Shown here one piece after another: positions 49,614 to 58,300 of a stretch of 64,000 nucleotides of DNA (within the stretch, counting starts at the first letter, position 1; every line of letters begins with the position of its first letter). Location of the stretch: the IMG/VR virus record IMGVR_UViG_3300009159_000048, positions 1 to 64,000 of that record. One strand, 5' to 3'. The stretch comes from a virus. The position numbers were made by a program, and so were the translations under genes. The notes under the pieces are model-generated. The model worked only from the letters and a program-made list of their open reading frames with translations. It made no database searches and was not told the DNA's origin.

Positions 49614-50375
49614 ATGACACCATTAAATTCTTTTACATACATAATCGGGTACAGACACTCAACAGAAAGACTAAATAATCTAAAAAGAGTTTTAGATTGG
49701 ATTAACGGATTTCAAGGAGTTGATGTTATTGTCATTGAACAAGATACACACAGTAAGATTTCTCATCTAAGTCTAAAATGTAGACATATATTTCTTAAAT
49801 CAAATTTACCATATAACAAATCTTGGGCATTCAATGTAGCAACTAAAATGTCAAGATCCAATATAATCGTGTTTGCAGACTCGGACTTAATTATGGATCC
49901 AAATAATTTTATTGAAGGTCTTAGATTACTAGAAAAATTTGAAATGGTAAATCCATATCAATCTGTAATAGATTTAGACCCACAAGAATCAGGTTCTCAA
50001 CTTGAACAAATGACAAAGATCGAAAGATCTGGTAGAGGAGAAACAGACCATCAAAAAGTTCCAATCTGTGGAGGCATTTGTATGTTTAGAAGAGAAGCAA
50101 TTATGAAAGTTGGTGGATGGAATGAAGACTTCATTGGTTGGGGAGCAGAAGATGATTTTGTATCTCATAAAGTAAAACAATTCTTAAATTGGCATCAATT
50201 GCCACATAAGTGCTATCATCTTTACCACACTAGAAATCAACCAGATATGACTGCATATCAAAGAAACTTACAATTACTAAATCAGTTAATTGCGCTTCCA
50301 AAAGAAGAACTTGTTAAAACAATTAACAAGTCTATTCCAAAACAAGCTATGTTAAATAAGTATGATAATTTCTAA
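49614..50375 (+). CDS. Family-2/7-like glycosyltransferase
   Basis: 253 residues. N-terminal FTYIIGYRHSTERLNNLKRV, the metal-binding D89-S-D91 in IIVFADSDLIMDPN, then CGGICMFRREAIMKVGGWNE and DFIGWGAEDDF, the acceptor-side motif shared by chondroitin-polymerase-like GT2 and galactosyltransferase GT7 C-terminal domains. Last gene of the glycan cassette; its 3' end overlaps the next gene by 14 bases. Confidence 0.8.
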   Translation: MTPLNSFTYIIGYRHSTERLNNLKRVLDWINGFQGVDVIVIEQDTHSKISHLSLKCRHIFLKSNLPYNKSWAFNVATKMSRSNIIVFADSDLIMDPNNFIEGLRLLEKFEMVNPYQSVIDLDPQESGSQLEQMTKIERSGRGETDHQKVPICGGICMFRREAIMKVGGWNEDFIGWGAEDDFVSHKVKQFLNWHQLPHKCYHLYHTRNQPDMTAYQRNLQLLNQLIALPKEELVKTINKSIPKQAMLNKYDNF

Positions 50376-51138
50376 GAATCATTTACAATCAATTTGTAAC
50401 TACACCGAAGTCAGTTCTATTAAAAATCCTCAATTTTCTTACATTGAAATGGAAGAGAGTAATTCTGATGATTATAAAAGAAGAATACAATCTATAAATA
50501 GAGGACTTGCGATTGATGCTCTCCTAGACAATAAAGAAGAAGAGTATAAAAATAGAGAAAATTATTTAGAAGAAGATTTTGATTCAGAGAGTTATGTAAG
50601 TACTGTAACCCCAAAGATTAAAACTATAAGTCTAAACAATCCTATTAAGTATAATTCATTAGATAGTATTTTTGATTACACTCTAAATCAATTAGAATCA
50701 CTAACATCAAATTCGATGACTGGTAAAAATATAGATTTAACACTATCAATAGATCCTTCTTTATCAGATTATGATAATTTTCAAGCAAACACTAGGAGAG
50801 TTTTGACTAGAATTATGTTAGTTAATAATATGATTACTCAGACATCCAGAATAGGACCTGCTTCATCTATAATATTAGGAGAAGATGTATTTAAAATTAT
50901 TTCTCAATCATCTAATTTCTCATATCAAGTATCAGGAACCGGACCGATAAACGGAACAATTGCTGGACTATCTGTTATTTTTTCAGAAAAATTAACAAAA
51001 AATAAAGTGATTTTAATTAGAACTAATTCCAACTCTGATAATGGACTAAATGTAATTAATGATACACAAAATGGTGAGTTTTATATAAAAGAAACACCTA
51101 ACTGGCAGAAAATGATACACTGGTTTAGTGTTATTTAA
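50362..51138 (+). CDS. Capsid-protein-like (gp23/gp24-type) C-terminal domain protein
   Basis: 258 residues. The C-terminal half (about 145-258: RRVLTRIMLVNNMITQTSRI followed by GPASSIILGEDVFKIIS, then IAGLSVIFSEKLTKNKVILIR, ending WQKMIHWFSVI) resembles the HK97-fold part of T4-type major capsid and vertex proteins, where G-x-G-N-x-I-V/I and a variable AG-x-L-x-V strand occur. The N-terminal half is charged and lacks a visible delta domain. It could be a minor capsid or decoy protein. The start lies inside the preceding glycosyltransferase gene. Confidence 0.4.
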   Translation: MIISKNHLQSICNYTEVSSIKNPQFSYIEMEESNSDDYKRRIQSINRGLAIDALLDNKEEEYKNRENYLEEDFDSESYVSTVTPKIKTISLNNPIKYNSLDSIFDYTLNQLESLTSNSMTGKNIDLTLSIDPSLSDYDNFQANTRRVLTRIMLVNNMITQTSRIGPASSIILGEDVFKIISQSSNFSYQVSGTGPINGTIAGLSVIFSEKLTKNKVILIRTNSNSDNGLNVINDTQNGEFYIKETPNWQKMIHWFSVI

Positions 51139-51667
51139 GAGCAACTCTTAACTTATCATACTTAGATAATAACTTAAACATACGATCCCACTCATCTCCA
51201 GGATTCTCAATCTTCTTTTCAAACCACTTGTTATTATTAAGATATTCAACTATCATACCAACCTTAAAGTCTTCTAACTTTGTTGGTTTCCAATATCTAA
51301 CTTGTTCAACAAAAGAAAATGAAAGTCCATTATAAAGGTAGGAAACATTATCAGAGTCTGTATTATATAAAACTATACCTAACGGTTTTTCAGAACCATC
51401 TCTGAATAGTTTCTTCGCTCCTGTCTCACCTTTATATTTTATTATACCACACTCTTGATTAAAATGATTCAGTAGAAAAATTAGTTCTTTTCTTAACACA
51501 TCATTATCAACATCAGAAAAAGCTAAAGCAGAATCTTCATATTGGTCTTTGTAGAATCCTTTTATAGGTAAAATTTGATAATCTTTAGCATATAGTATAG
51601 ATAACATACTTTCTATCTTATCAGAAGAAAGCAAAATAAAAGAAAGATTCTTATTAGTTAGATCCAT
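51131..51667 (-). CDS. Unknown protein
   Basis: 178 residues. MDLTNKNLSFILLSSDKIES and a mixed alpha/beta body with GIVLYNTDSDNVSYLYNGLS and a C-terminal KVGMIVEYLNNNKWFEKKI that looks like a small barrel. No known motif. TTAATATATA element 4 bases upstream of the ATG; its 3' end overlaps the convergent capsid-like gene by 8 bases. Confidence 0.5.
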   Translation of the reverse strand: MDLTNKNLSFILLSSDKIESMLSILYAKDYQILPIKGFYKDQYEDSALAFSDVDNDVLRKELIFLLNHFNQECGIIKYKGETGAKKLFRDGSEKPLGIVLYNTDSDNVSYLYNGLSFSFVEQVRYWKPTKLEDFKVGMIVEYLNNNKWFEKKIENPGDEWDRMFKLLSKYDKLRVALK

Positions 51668-51671
51668 ACTT

Positions 51672-51681
51672 TATATATTAA
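51672..51681 (-). promoter_or_regulatory. TTAATATATA element
   Basis: Minus-strand TTAATATATA four bases before the ATG at 51667. Confidence 0.35.
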
Positions 51682-51693
51682 AATATCAATATG

Positions 51694-52944
51694 CTAATTG
51701 ACATCGACAAGTCCAAACTCTTTTTGTATCTCAGAATTAAATAAATTTGATACTTCGTCTTTGTATTTTTTTGGATAAACTATACTATCATGTACAGTAA
51801 TGACTTTTATATCTGGATATAACACCATCATCTTTTTGATGACTTTATTATAAATTAATCTAGATTCAGCTCTTTGTAAATCATATGATAAAGATTTATA
51901 ATCACCTGAGTCTTTTTTGTATAATTTAATGAAATTATGTATGGTTGGGAAAATAGAAGCAAACTGTTTATCTATTTTACTATTTGATGAGTTTCTACCA
52001 AAAAGAACTTTATAAGTCATTTCCTTAACTAATTTTCTATCTTTGACATTAAGAGAAGTCATCATAAACTCATAGTAAGTTCCATTCAACGTAAGAGACT
52101 TAAAGAACTCAAATTCTTCTTTCTTAACCCATGATGTTTGTGTATCTTCTATCAAACGACAAAGGAATAAAGGTTGTGAATTTTTAATATCTATTTCGCA
52201 AGTTTCTTCACCGTCAATTAATAAACAATTTTTTCTAATAAAAGATCTTAATATTGTAAAATTCGTGTGCATTCTACCATATGAATCAAAATGAAAGAAT
52301 ATATGTTTATCTGAAATAGATTCAACCGAGTAAGAATTTCTATTATAAATATCGATATCTTTTCTTTTCAATCTATTTAGAAAATCCATAGATCTTTCTT
52401 TATCAATACCAACAGTATATAAATCAGATACTAACTTTTGCCTTACTTCTAAATTTATAGGACTTAAATCAACAGAATCATAATCAATTGTTTGTATGAT
52501 TTTATTCTTATATTTTTTCAACAATATCTTATCTTGATTATTGTATCTAAGAATTCTGTTTCTAAAAAATCTTGGATTAAGTGAATAAGTTCTACTTTTT
52601 TGACCAGCCTTATAATTTCTTTCCATTTTAATAAAACCTTTCTCAACTAAATATGAAATGTAAAAATTATAAAGATGACCATACTTCTTTTTAAGAATAG
52701 TTGCATTGAGTACAAATCCATTTTCTTTCTTAAAGAAATATTTTAATACCATATTGTGAACGATATCAATCAGATAATCTGATTTTAGTTTTTGATTATT
52801 GAAAAAAATATGTTTAGAATTTTTGAGGTATTCTAAATCTTCTGGTAAAAATTGCAATGAATTTTTTTTATTTTTTATCTTACTACTTATTAATCTTGTA
52901 TAGTCTATATATCGAATTTCTTCTATATTATCGTAATGTCTCAT
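51694..52944 (-). CDS. Family-A-polymerase-like protein
   Basis: 416 residues. Palm and fingers motifs appear in family A order: motif A CEIDIKNSQPLF with D252, motif B RKLVKEMTYKVLFG (R303, K307, then x7-F315-G316, the spacing of R-x3-K-x7-Y-G in Pol I), a helix YDLQRAESRLIY, and motif C TVHDSIV (H385-D386-S387). The ~240 N-terminal residues are helical with a winged-helix-like KMERNYKAGQKSRTYSLNP stretch. No exonuclease motifs. It could be a primer-independent or repair polymerase, or a single-subunit RNA-polymerase relative. Substrate cannot be read. Confidence 0.7.
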   Translation of the reverse strand: MRHYDNIEEIRYIDYTRLISSKIKNKKNSLQFLPEDLEYLKNSKHIFFNNQKLKSDYLIDIVHNMVLKYFFKKENGFVLNATILKKKYGHLYNFYISYLVEKGFIKMERNYKAGQKSRTYSLNPRFFRNRILRYNNQDKILLKKYKNKIIQTIDYDSVDLSPINLEVRQKLVSDLYTVGIDKERSMDFLNRLKRKDIDIYNRNSYSVESISDKHIFFHFDSYGRMHTNFTILRSFIRKNCLLIDGEETCEIDIKNSQPLFLCRLIEDTQTSWVKKEEFEFFKSLTLNGTYYEFMMTSLNVKDRKLVKEMTYKVLFGRNSSNSKIDKQFASIFPTIHNFIKLYKKDSGDYKSLSYDLQRAESRLIYNKVIKKMMVLYPDIKVITVHDSIVYPKKYKDEVSNLFNSEIQKEFGLVDVN

Positions 52945-52990
52945 ATAGATTTATATCAAAAATTAAAGTAGGTGTTTGTATAAAAAAAAA

Positions 52991-53191
52991 TTAATTATTA
53001 AAAATTTTGTTGATGGAATTTTTTCGATTTTGTCTTCTTAATTCCTTAGCAAAATATCCCTCAAAAGAACTAATGTCAATATCACTAAATACCTCTAAAT
53101 CTTTAGCCATCTCTCGAGTCCAAGAAGCCTTCAATGTTCTTGTTTGAGATTTAACTTCAACAGAAGTCATGCTAATATCAATCGATTTCAT
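52991..53191 (-). CDS. Small protein resembling the N-terminal conserved segment of gp23-type capsid proteins
   Basis: 66 residues. The core VKSQTRTLKASWTREMAKDL with DIDIS resembles the conserved block of T4-like major capsid proteins (K-x-R-x-L-K-A-x-W-T-x-E-x-x-Q-D-L ... D). Capsid proteins have several hundred residues after this block; here the gene ends 28 residues later. ATG shares one base with the stop of the upstream 447-aa gene. Either a capsid-binding mimic, an assembly factor or a fragment. Confidence 0.45.
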   Translation of the reverse strand: MKSIDISMTSVEVKSQTRTLKASWTREMAKDLEVFSDIDISSFEGYFAKELRRQNRKNSINKIFNN

Positions 53192-54534
53192 TACTTAGTT
53201 GGTGTTTTAGGAGTTTCTTCTTCGGTCTCAGGTACAATAGGTAGTTTACCACCTTTGCCTTTTTTCTTCTTATCAGATTCAACACCTTTCTCGAATTCAG
53301 AATAAACATCTGGATAAACTTGACCCTCAGCATCTTGGTCATATTGAATCTCAAAGAAATCACCAAAGTCTAAAAGACCAGCTCTACCAAGTTCAATTTG
53401 TTGCATCTTATTAAGATAAGTTGAAATATAACTATCTATATCTGCTACAAATTTATTAAATAAAGTTACTGTATTATCAGTAAATATACCAATTGCTTTT
53501 TTCTTCTTTTTATTGAATGATCCCAAAACAACCTTGAAGATATATTCTAATTTCTCATCTTCTTTTATGTAATCTTTTGTTAATTTATTATTAATTAACT
53601 CTGTATTAATTTTAAATTTATCTTTATCAAAAAAATCAGGAACAGTAAAATCAAAATTTAGTAAATCTTCTTTTACCTCAGAAACATAAATATTGAAAAG
53701 TTTACTAATCAAGTAAATATAGATATCGTCTTTTTTATCACCTTTTAATTTAATATCTTCTAAATTGACTGACTGACAGAAGTTTAAGAAGTTAATTAGA
53801 ATCAATGTGTATATTTCAACAAACTCTGTGTTATTTGTCTCACTTAATCTTTTATATAAAGGATTCAATAACTCAAATGACATATCTTTACTTTGACATC
53901 TTATTATCATTTTTTCCAAGTTTTTCTGAAAATCTTCATCCATTAAGAACGAATTATCAATTTTAGGATTTAATATCTTATAAAAGAAGTATGAGAATGA
54001 TTTTTCACCAAAGATATATTCTAAATCATTTTCTGATGTATTGATAAAATACTTTATAGCCTCTATCATATTTTCTGTTAATTTACCCTGATATATTATA
54101 GGAAGTAAATCCACGTTCAATAATCTTGAATACTCGGTGAGTTCATCAATGTTCAACTCATACTTATTTGATTTATAGATTCCAGTAAGAACTAATTGAT
54201 TTTTAGGAACTCTATTATACTCAATATTAGCTGGTTGATTGTCGGGAAAATACTCAAAACAAAACCACCACTTTTTATTTAATAATCCTTTTATTCTATC
54301 ATCTAAAGAATTAAAAAAGTCAATTGCTGGATTATAATAATTTTGCATAGCCAAGTCTATAAGATTTATAGACTGTGATGTTACTGACTTTGGTTTAATT
54401 TGAAATTCTTTCCCGTTCCAATTAACCCATATTTTACTACCTTGTACATCTTCATATACAAATATCTCATCAGCAAATAGGTCATTTAGAATTTGGTCAT
54501 CGGTTAGACCATTAAGTGTAATTAATTTACTCAT
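53191..54534 (-). CDS. Unknown protein, possibly nucleotidyltransferase-related
   Basis: 447 residues. The N-terminal third (GKEFQIKPKS, NPAIDFFNSLDDRIKGLLNK, WWFCFEYFPDNQPANI, PKNQLVLTGIY) faintly resembles phage RNA-ligase-like proteins, but the K-x-D-G nucleotide-binding motif is not seen, so this is not asserted. The middle is helical and acidic, and the C-terminal 50 residues are disordered (basic then E/T/P-rich). TTAATATATA element 27 bases upstream. Confidence 0.5.
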   Translation of the reverse strand: MSKLITLNGLTDDQILNDLFADEIFVYEDVQGSKIWVNWNGKEFQIKPKSVTSQSINLIDLAMQNYYNPAIDFFNSLDDRIKGLLNKKWWFCFEYFPDNQPANIEYNRVPKNQLVLTGIYKSNKYELNIDELTEYSRLLNVDLLPIIYQGKLTENMIEAIKYFINTSENDLEYIFGEKSFSYFFYKILNPKIDNSFLMDEDFQKNLEKMIIRCQSKDMSFELLNPLYKRLSETNNTEFVEIYTLILINFLNFCQSVNLEDIKLKGDKKDDIYIYLISKLFNIYVSEVKEDLLNFDFTVPDFFDKDKFKINTELINNKLTKDYIKEDEKLEYIFKVVLGSFNKKKKKAIGIFTDNTVTLFNKFVADIDSYISTYLNKMQQIELGRAGLLDFGDFFEIQYDQDAEGQVYPDVYSEFEKGVESDKKKKGKGGKLPIVPETEEETPKTPTK

Positions 54535-54560
54535 AAATTGATTTCTGTTTTTATCAAGTT

Positions 54561-54570
54561 TATATATTAA
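54561..54570 (-). promoter_or_regulatory. TTAATATATA element, candidate phage late promoter
   Basis: Exact minus-strand TTAATATATA 27 bases before the ATG at 54534. Confidence 0.42.
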
Positions 54571-54573
54571 AAG

Positions 54574-54855
54574 TTAGGAGTTCTGTAAAAAATCTAATAT
54601 TTTGTCAATATTTTCTTTACAATAACCTCCTTGAAATGGAATTCCACCTGATTTTAGATAGTTATTATAAAGATCATTAAATTCATCTTCACTGTAAAAT
54701 TTATTATCTAAATCTGAAAATACTACTGTAGTATCAGAAGCGTCTACTGTTTTATTTTGTAGTCTTGTTTCACCATATGCTGGACCAATCGGACCAACCA
54801 ATTCAGTACCAGAAATCTCTTCTGTGATAAATTTGTTAAATTTTTTAATCTTCAT
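54574..54855 (-). CDS. Small tagged protein
   Basis: 93 residues from the ATG at 54855 (an in-frame ATG lies three codons further upstream). MKIKKFNKFITEEISG is among the closest matches to the T4 internal-protein leader (M-K-x-x-x-x-F-I-x-E). The remainder is acidic with a G/P-rich GPIGPAYGE stretch. Overlaps the 3' end of the next tagged gene, so the two are co-expressed. No family recognised. Confidence 0.58.
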   Translation of the reverse strand: MKIKKFNKFITEEISGTELVGPIGPAYGETRLQNKTVDASDTTVVFSDLDNKFYSEDEFNDLYNNYLKSGGIPFQGGYCKENIDKILDFLQNS

Positions 54856-55303
54856 TACTAACATTTAATTTTTCAAAGTATTCATCTTGTTCTTGAAGAG
54901 AATATTGATTCTTCTTAATATTATATATTATATTATAAAGAAACTTATCATGCATTTTGTGTTTTTCATCAGACTTCATAATAATTAAAGACTCTTCACT
55001 TTCAAAATCGTCAGTGATATCAATTATTTGCAATCCAAACTTACCATTTCTATCATGTAAATCACAAATAATTTTTTTATCTTTTTCTAACAATTCTTTA
55101 ACTTTTTTAGAAGTTGAATTTTTAGAAAGCATCATATAATCTCTATCCTCTATCTTAGAAGTTTGATTATAAAGGTCAAGAAATTCTCTTTCTCTCTTCG
55201 TTATACGAACCCTTTTTGAGATTTTATCCAATATTCTATTCATCTCGATTTCTTTTATTGATTCACCAAGTATGTAGTATTTAAATAATTTAGATATCTT
55301 CAT
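54845..55303 (-). CDS. Tagged protein of unknown function
   Basis: 152 residues starting MKISKLFKYYILGES, where I-L-G-E | S matches the L/I-x-E | A/G/S cleavage rule. The body is charged (RITKREREFLDLYNQ, KKIICDLHDRNGKFGLQIIDI) with no recognised family. ATAATATATA lies 23 bases upstream. Confidence 0.57.
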   Translation of the reverse strand: MKISKLFKYYILGESIKEIEMNRILDKISKRVRITKREREFLDLYNQTSKIEDRDYMMLSKNSTSKKVKELLEKDKKIICDLHDRNGKFGLQIIDITDDFESEESLIIMKSDEKHKMHDKFLYNIIYNIKKNQYSLQEQDEYFEKLNVSNED

Positions 55304-55326
55304 CAGATTGGTAAATTTTTATAGTT

Positions 55327-55336
55327 TATATATTAT
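55327..55336 (-). promoter_or_regulatory. ATAATATATA element
   Basis: One-base variant of the TTAATATATA element 23 bases before the ATG at 55303. Confidence 0.35.
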
Positions 55337-55383
55337 ACATGTAATAACGGTTTTTATATATACTATCGAAATAAAAGTTTTTT

Positions 55384-58300
55384 ATGGATAAACAGTTATT
55401 AAAAGCTCTTGATAATTTAGGAAATGCTTTAGAACTTCTTACAGATGCTCTAGCGAGTAAAAAAGAAGCTAAGTCTGATACTGCTCAAGCCATTAGTGGC
55501 GGTGACTTTGGTAAACAATTGGAGTCCATAAACTCAGGTATAAAGTCTATTAAAGCAGACACTCAAGCAATACTTAATAATCAGAAGACAATTGTTGATT
55601 TACAGAAAAAAAAGAACTCAGATAAAAAAACAGATGAGTTTGAGTCAGCTGAAACAGACAAGAAAAAAGAATCAAATATAAAGAAAGGTGTTGGTACAAT
55701 ACTTTTAATAGCAATTGCGGTATTAGCAATCGGTATGGCATTTAAGATTGTCGGAAAAGTAGATTTTCTATCAGTAATAGGACTTAGTTTGGCGATATTA
55801 TTAATCGCAGTTGCTTTTGAGAGAATCGCAAAAAGTGGTCTTACTCCTAGATCAGCATTGGGTGCGTCTATAGTAATGGGAATAATTTCACTTGGAGTTC
55901 TCATATCATCATTTATTCTTTCTAAGATTCAGAAAATAACCATTATGCAGTTCCTAAGCGCGGTAATGATAGCTACACTATTTTACTTTATCGCACCAGT
56001 AATGGCAGATGTCATAAATAGACTTCAAGATGAAACTGAACTTTCGATGGATGATGGAAAGGGAGGTAAAACGAAGATGAGGACAAAAAAAATGTCTTGG
56101 GGTAAACTATTTGGCATGGTCATCGGGTTACCACTAATAATGCTTGCTATGTCAATAGGTATAACTGTATCATCTTGGATATTATCTAAAATAAGACCAA
56201 TGACTATTCCACAAATAATAACTGCTATTTTAATAGCAGGTATGTTTACTGTTGTCGCATCAGGCATAAAAGGTTTATTACACGCATTGACTGAAGAAAC
56301 TGAAGTACAAGCAAAAGGATTTGGAGGTAAACAAAAAGGTATTAATATGGGTAAACTATTCCAATTATGTTTGATTTTACCAGTATTAATGGCATCAATA
56401 GCAGCGGGTATAACTTTATCATCTTGGATATTAAGTTTAATTAAACCAATAAGTTTTAGTCAGGCTATAACTGCAATTGCGATTGGTTTTATGTTCGCTG
56501 TTATATCAATTGGTATTAAAGGTTTATTAACGGCTCTTGCTGTCGTACTACAATTATTCGGAATGGGAACTATGTTAAAACTAGCAGCTGTTGTAGTTTT
56601 GATACTACCAGCGATGGCATTGGCAATAACAGCCTCTTCTTGGATATTATCTAAAGTTAAACCGATGTCATTTATGCAAATATTTGTGGCTATCGTTATT
56701 ACGCTTATGTTCGCAATATTGAGTTATGTAATGCCTTATTTAGCAGCTGGTATTATCGCAATTGACAAAATACTCGGAACTAAAAAACTGTTCTTAATTC
56801 CACTAACACTTGTGGCCATCTCGACCGCGATTTGGTTATCATCTCACATATTAGCTGAGATGAAAGAGATTCCTTGGATGAAGATGTTAAAGATATTAGT
56901 TTATGGTATAATTATGGCACTTGTAGTAACCGCATTTACACCAGCGGTCATATTCCTGGGACTATTACCACTTAGTAGTTTAATAAAAGGTGTTGTTGGT
57001 ATTGTTCTTATATCAATGGCAATTGTAATAAGTTCAATGATACTAGCTAAAGGTAAATATGAAAAACCACCTAAATGGTCTTGGACTCTTCAAGTAGCTC
57101 TAGCATTTGCGGTATTCGCACCAGCAGTTGTTCTTTTAGGATTGTTACCACTTCCTGTTATTATACTCGGTCTAGTCGCAGTAGCTATTGTTGCAGTTGC
57201 AATAGTTCTTACTGATAAAATATTAGCAAAAGGTCAGTATAAAAAATATCCACCAACTAAATGGACGTTAGGTGTAGTCGCTGTACTAGCACCATTTGCT
57301 TTAGGAATGGCATATTTAGGTCCATTAATAATTCCAATAGTACTAGGAGCTGTAGCAATATTAGTAGTAGCAGCGAGTATAGTCGCGGTTTCTAAAATAA
57401 TATCAAAAGGTAGTTACGATAAATTCCCTCCTTTAGAGTGGACCAAATCAGTTACTCTAAGTATGGGAGTCTTTGGAGTTGCTATGTTAGGAATGGGTTC
57501 TCTTATTGTTGGGAGTTTAGGTTTAGGACTAGTAGCACTAGCAGCTGGTGGTGAAGCTGTACTGATGATAGCACAAACAGTCGTAGACACAGCAGCAGTT
57601 CTTGGAAGAGGTAGTTTTAATGGTGGACCAACAAAAGAATGGGCTCAAGGTGTATCAATAGCACTTGGTGCTTTCTCAATAGTTTATAAAATGTTAGCAG
57701 ATAATGCCTTCTGGTCATTCTTTGGAATGGGTGGAATAGGTCCAAATGAATTTGCTGCTGGTATTAAAGTAGTTACAAAAGGAATTATCGTGGCTGCAAA
57801 AGAATTTGAGTTAAACAAAGCGGCATTTAAGGAAGGTCCTTCAGAAAAATGGGCCAAAGGTGTTGCTATAGCAATCGGAGCATTCGCACCAGTTTATAAA
57901 GTTCTACTTGGTGAAGGAAGAAGTTTATTTGATAAAGTATTCGGAGGACCAGCACCTAAGCCAGAAGATATGGCCAAAGCAATTAGAACAATATCTTCTG
58001 GTATTATAGTTGCCGCTCAGTTCTTTGCGAAAAATAAAGTTGCATTTAAGGAAGGTAACTACCCATCTAAAAAATGGGGTGTTGGTGTAGGAAAAGCAAT
58101 TGGAGCATTCGCACCGGTTTTTCAATTATTATCAGGAAAAAGTTGGTATCAGTCAAGTGATGATGTGATACGTGGAATGGGCAAAGCAATAAAAGCGGTC
58201 AGTAAAGCGATTATTTCTTCAGGTGAAATATTTGGAAAAGCAGAGGATGGAGTTTTTAACTGGAAAAAAGCACCAAATAAAAAATGGGCATCGGGAGTAT

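Noticed and set aside
53191-54534. RNA ligase
   Set aside because: The FEYF-type strand suggested motif III, but the essential K-x-D-G lysine motif and the later E-G and K-x-K motifs are not seen.
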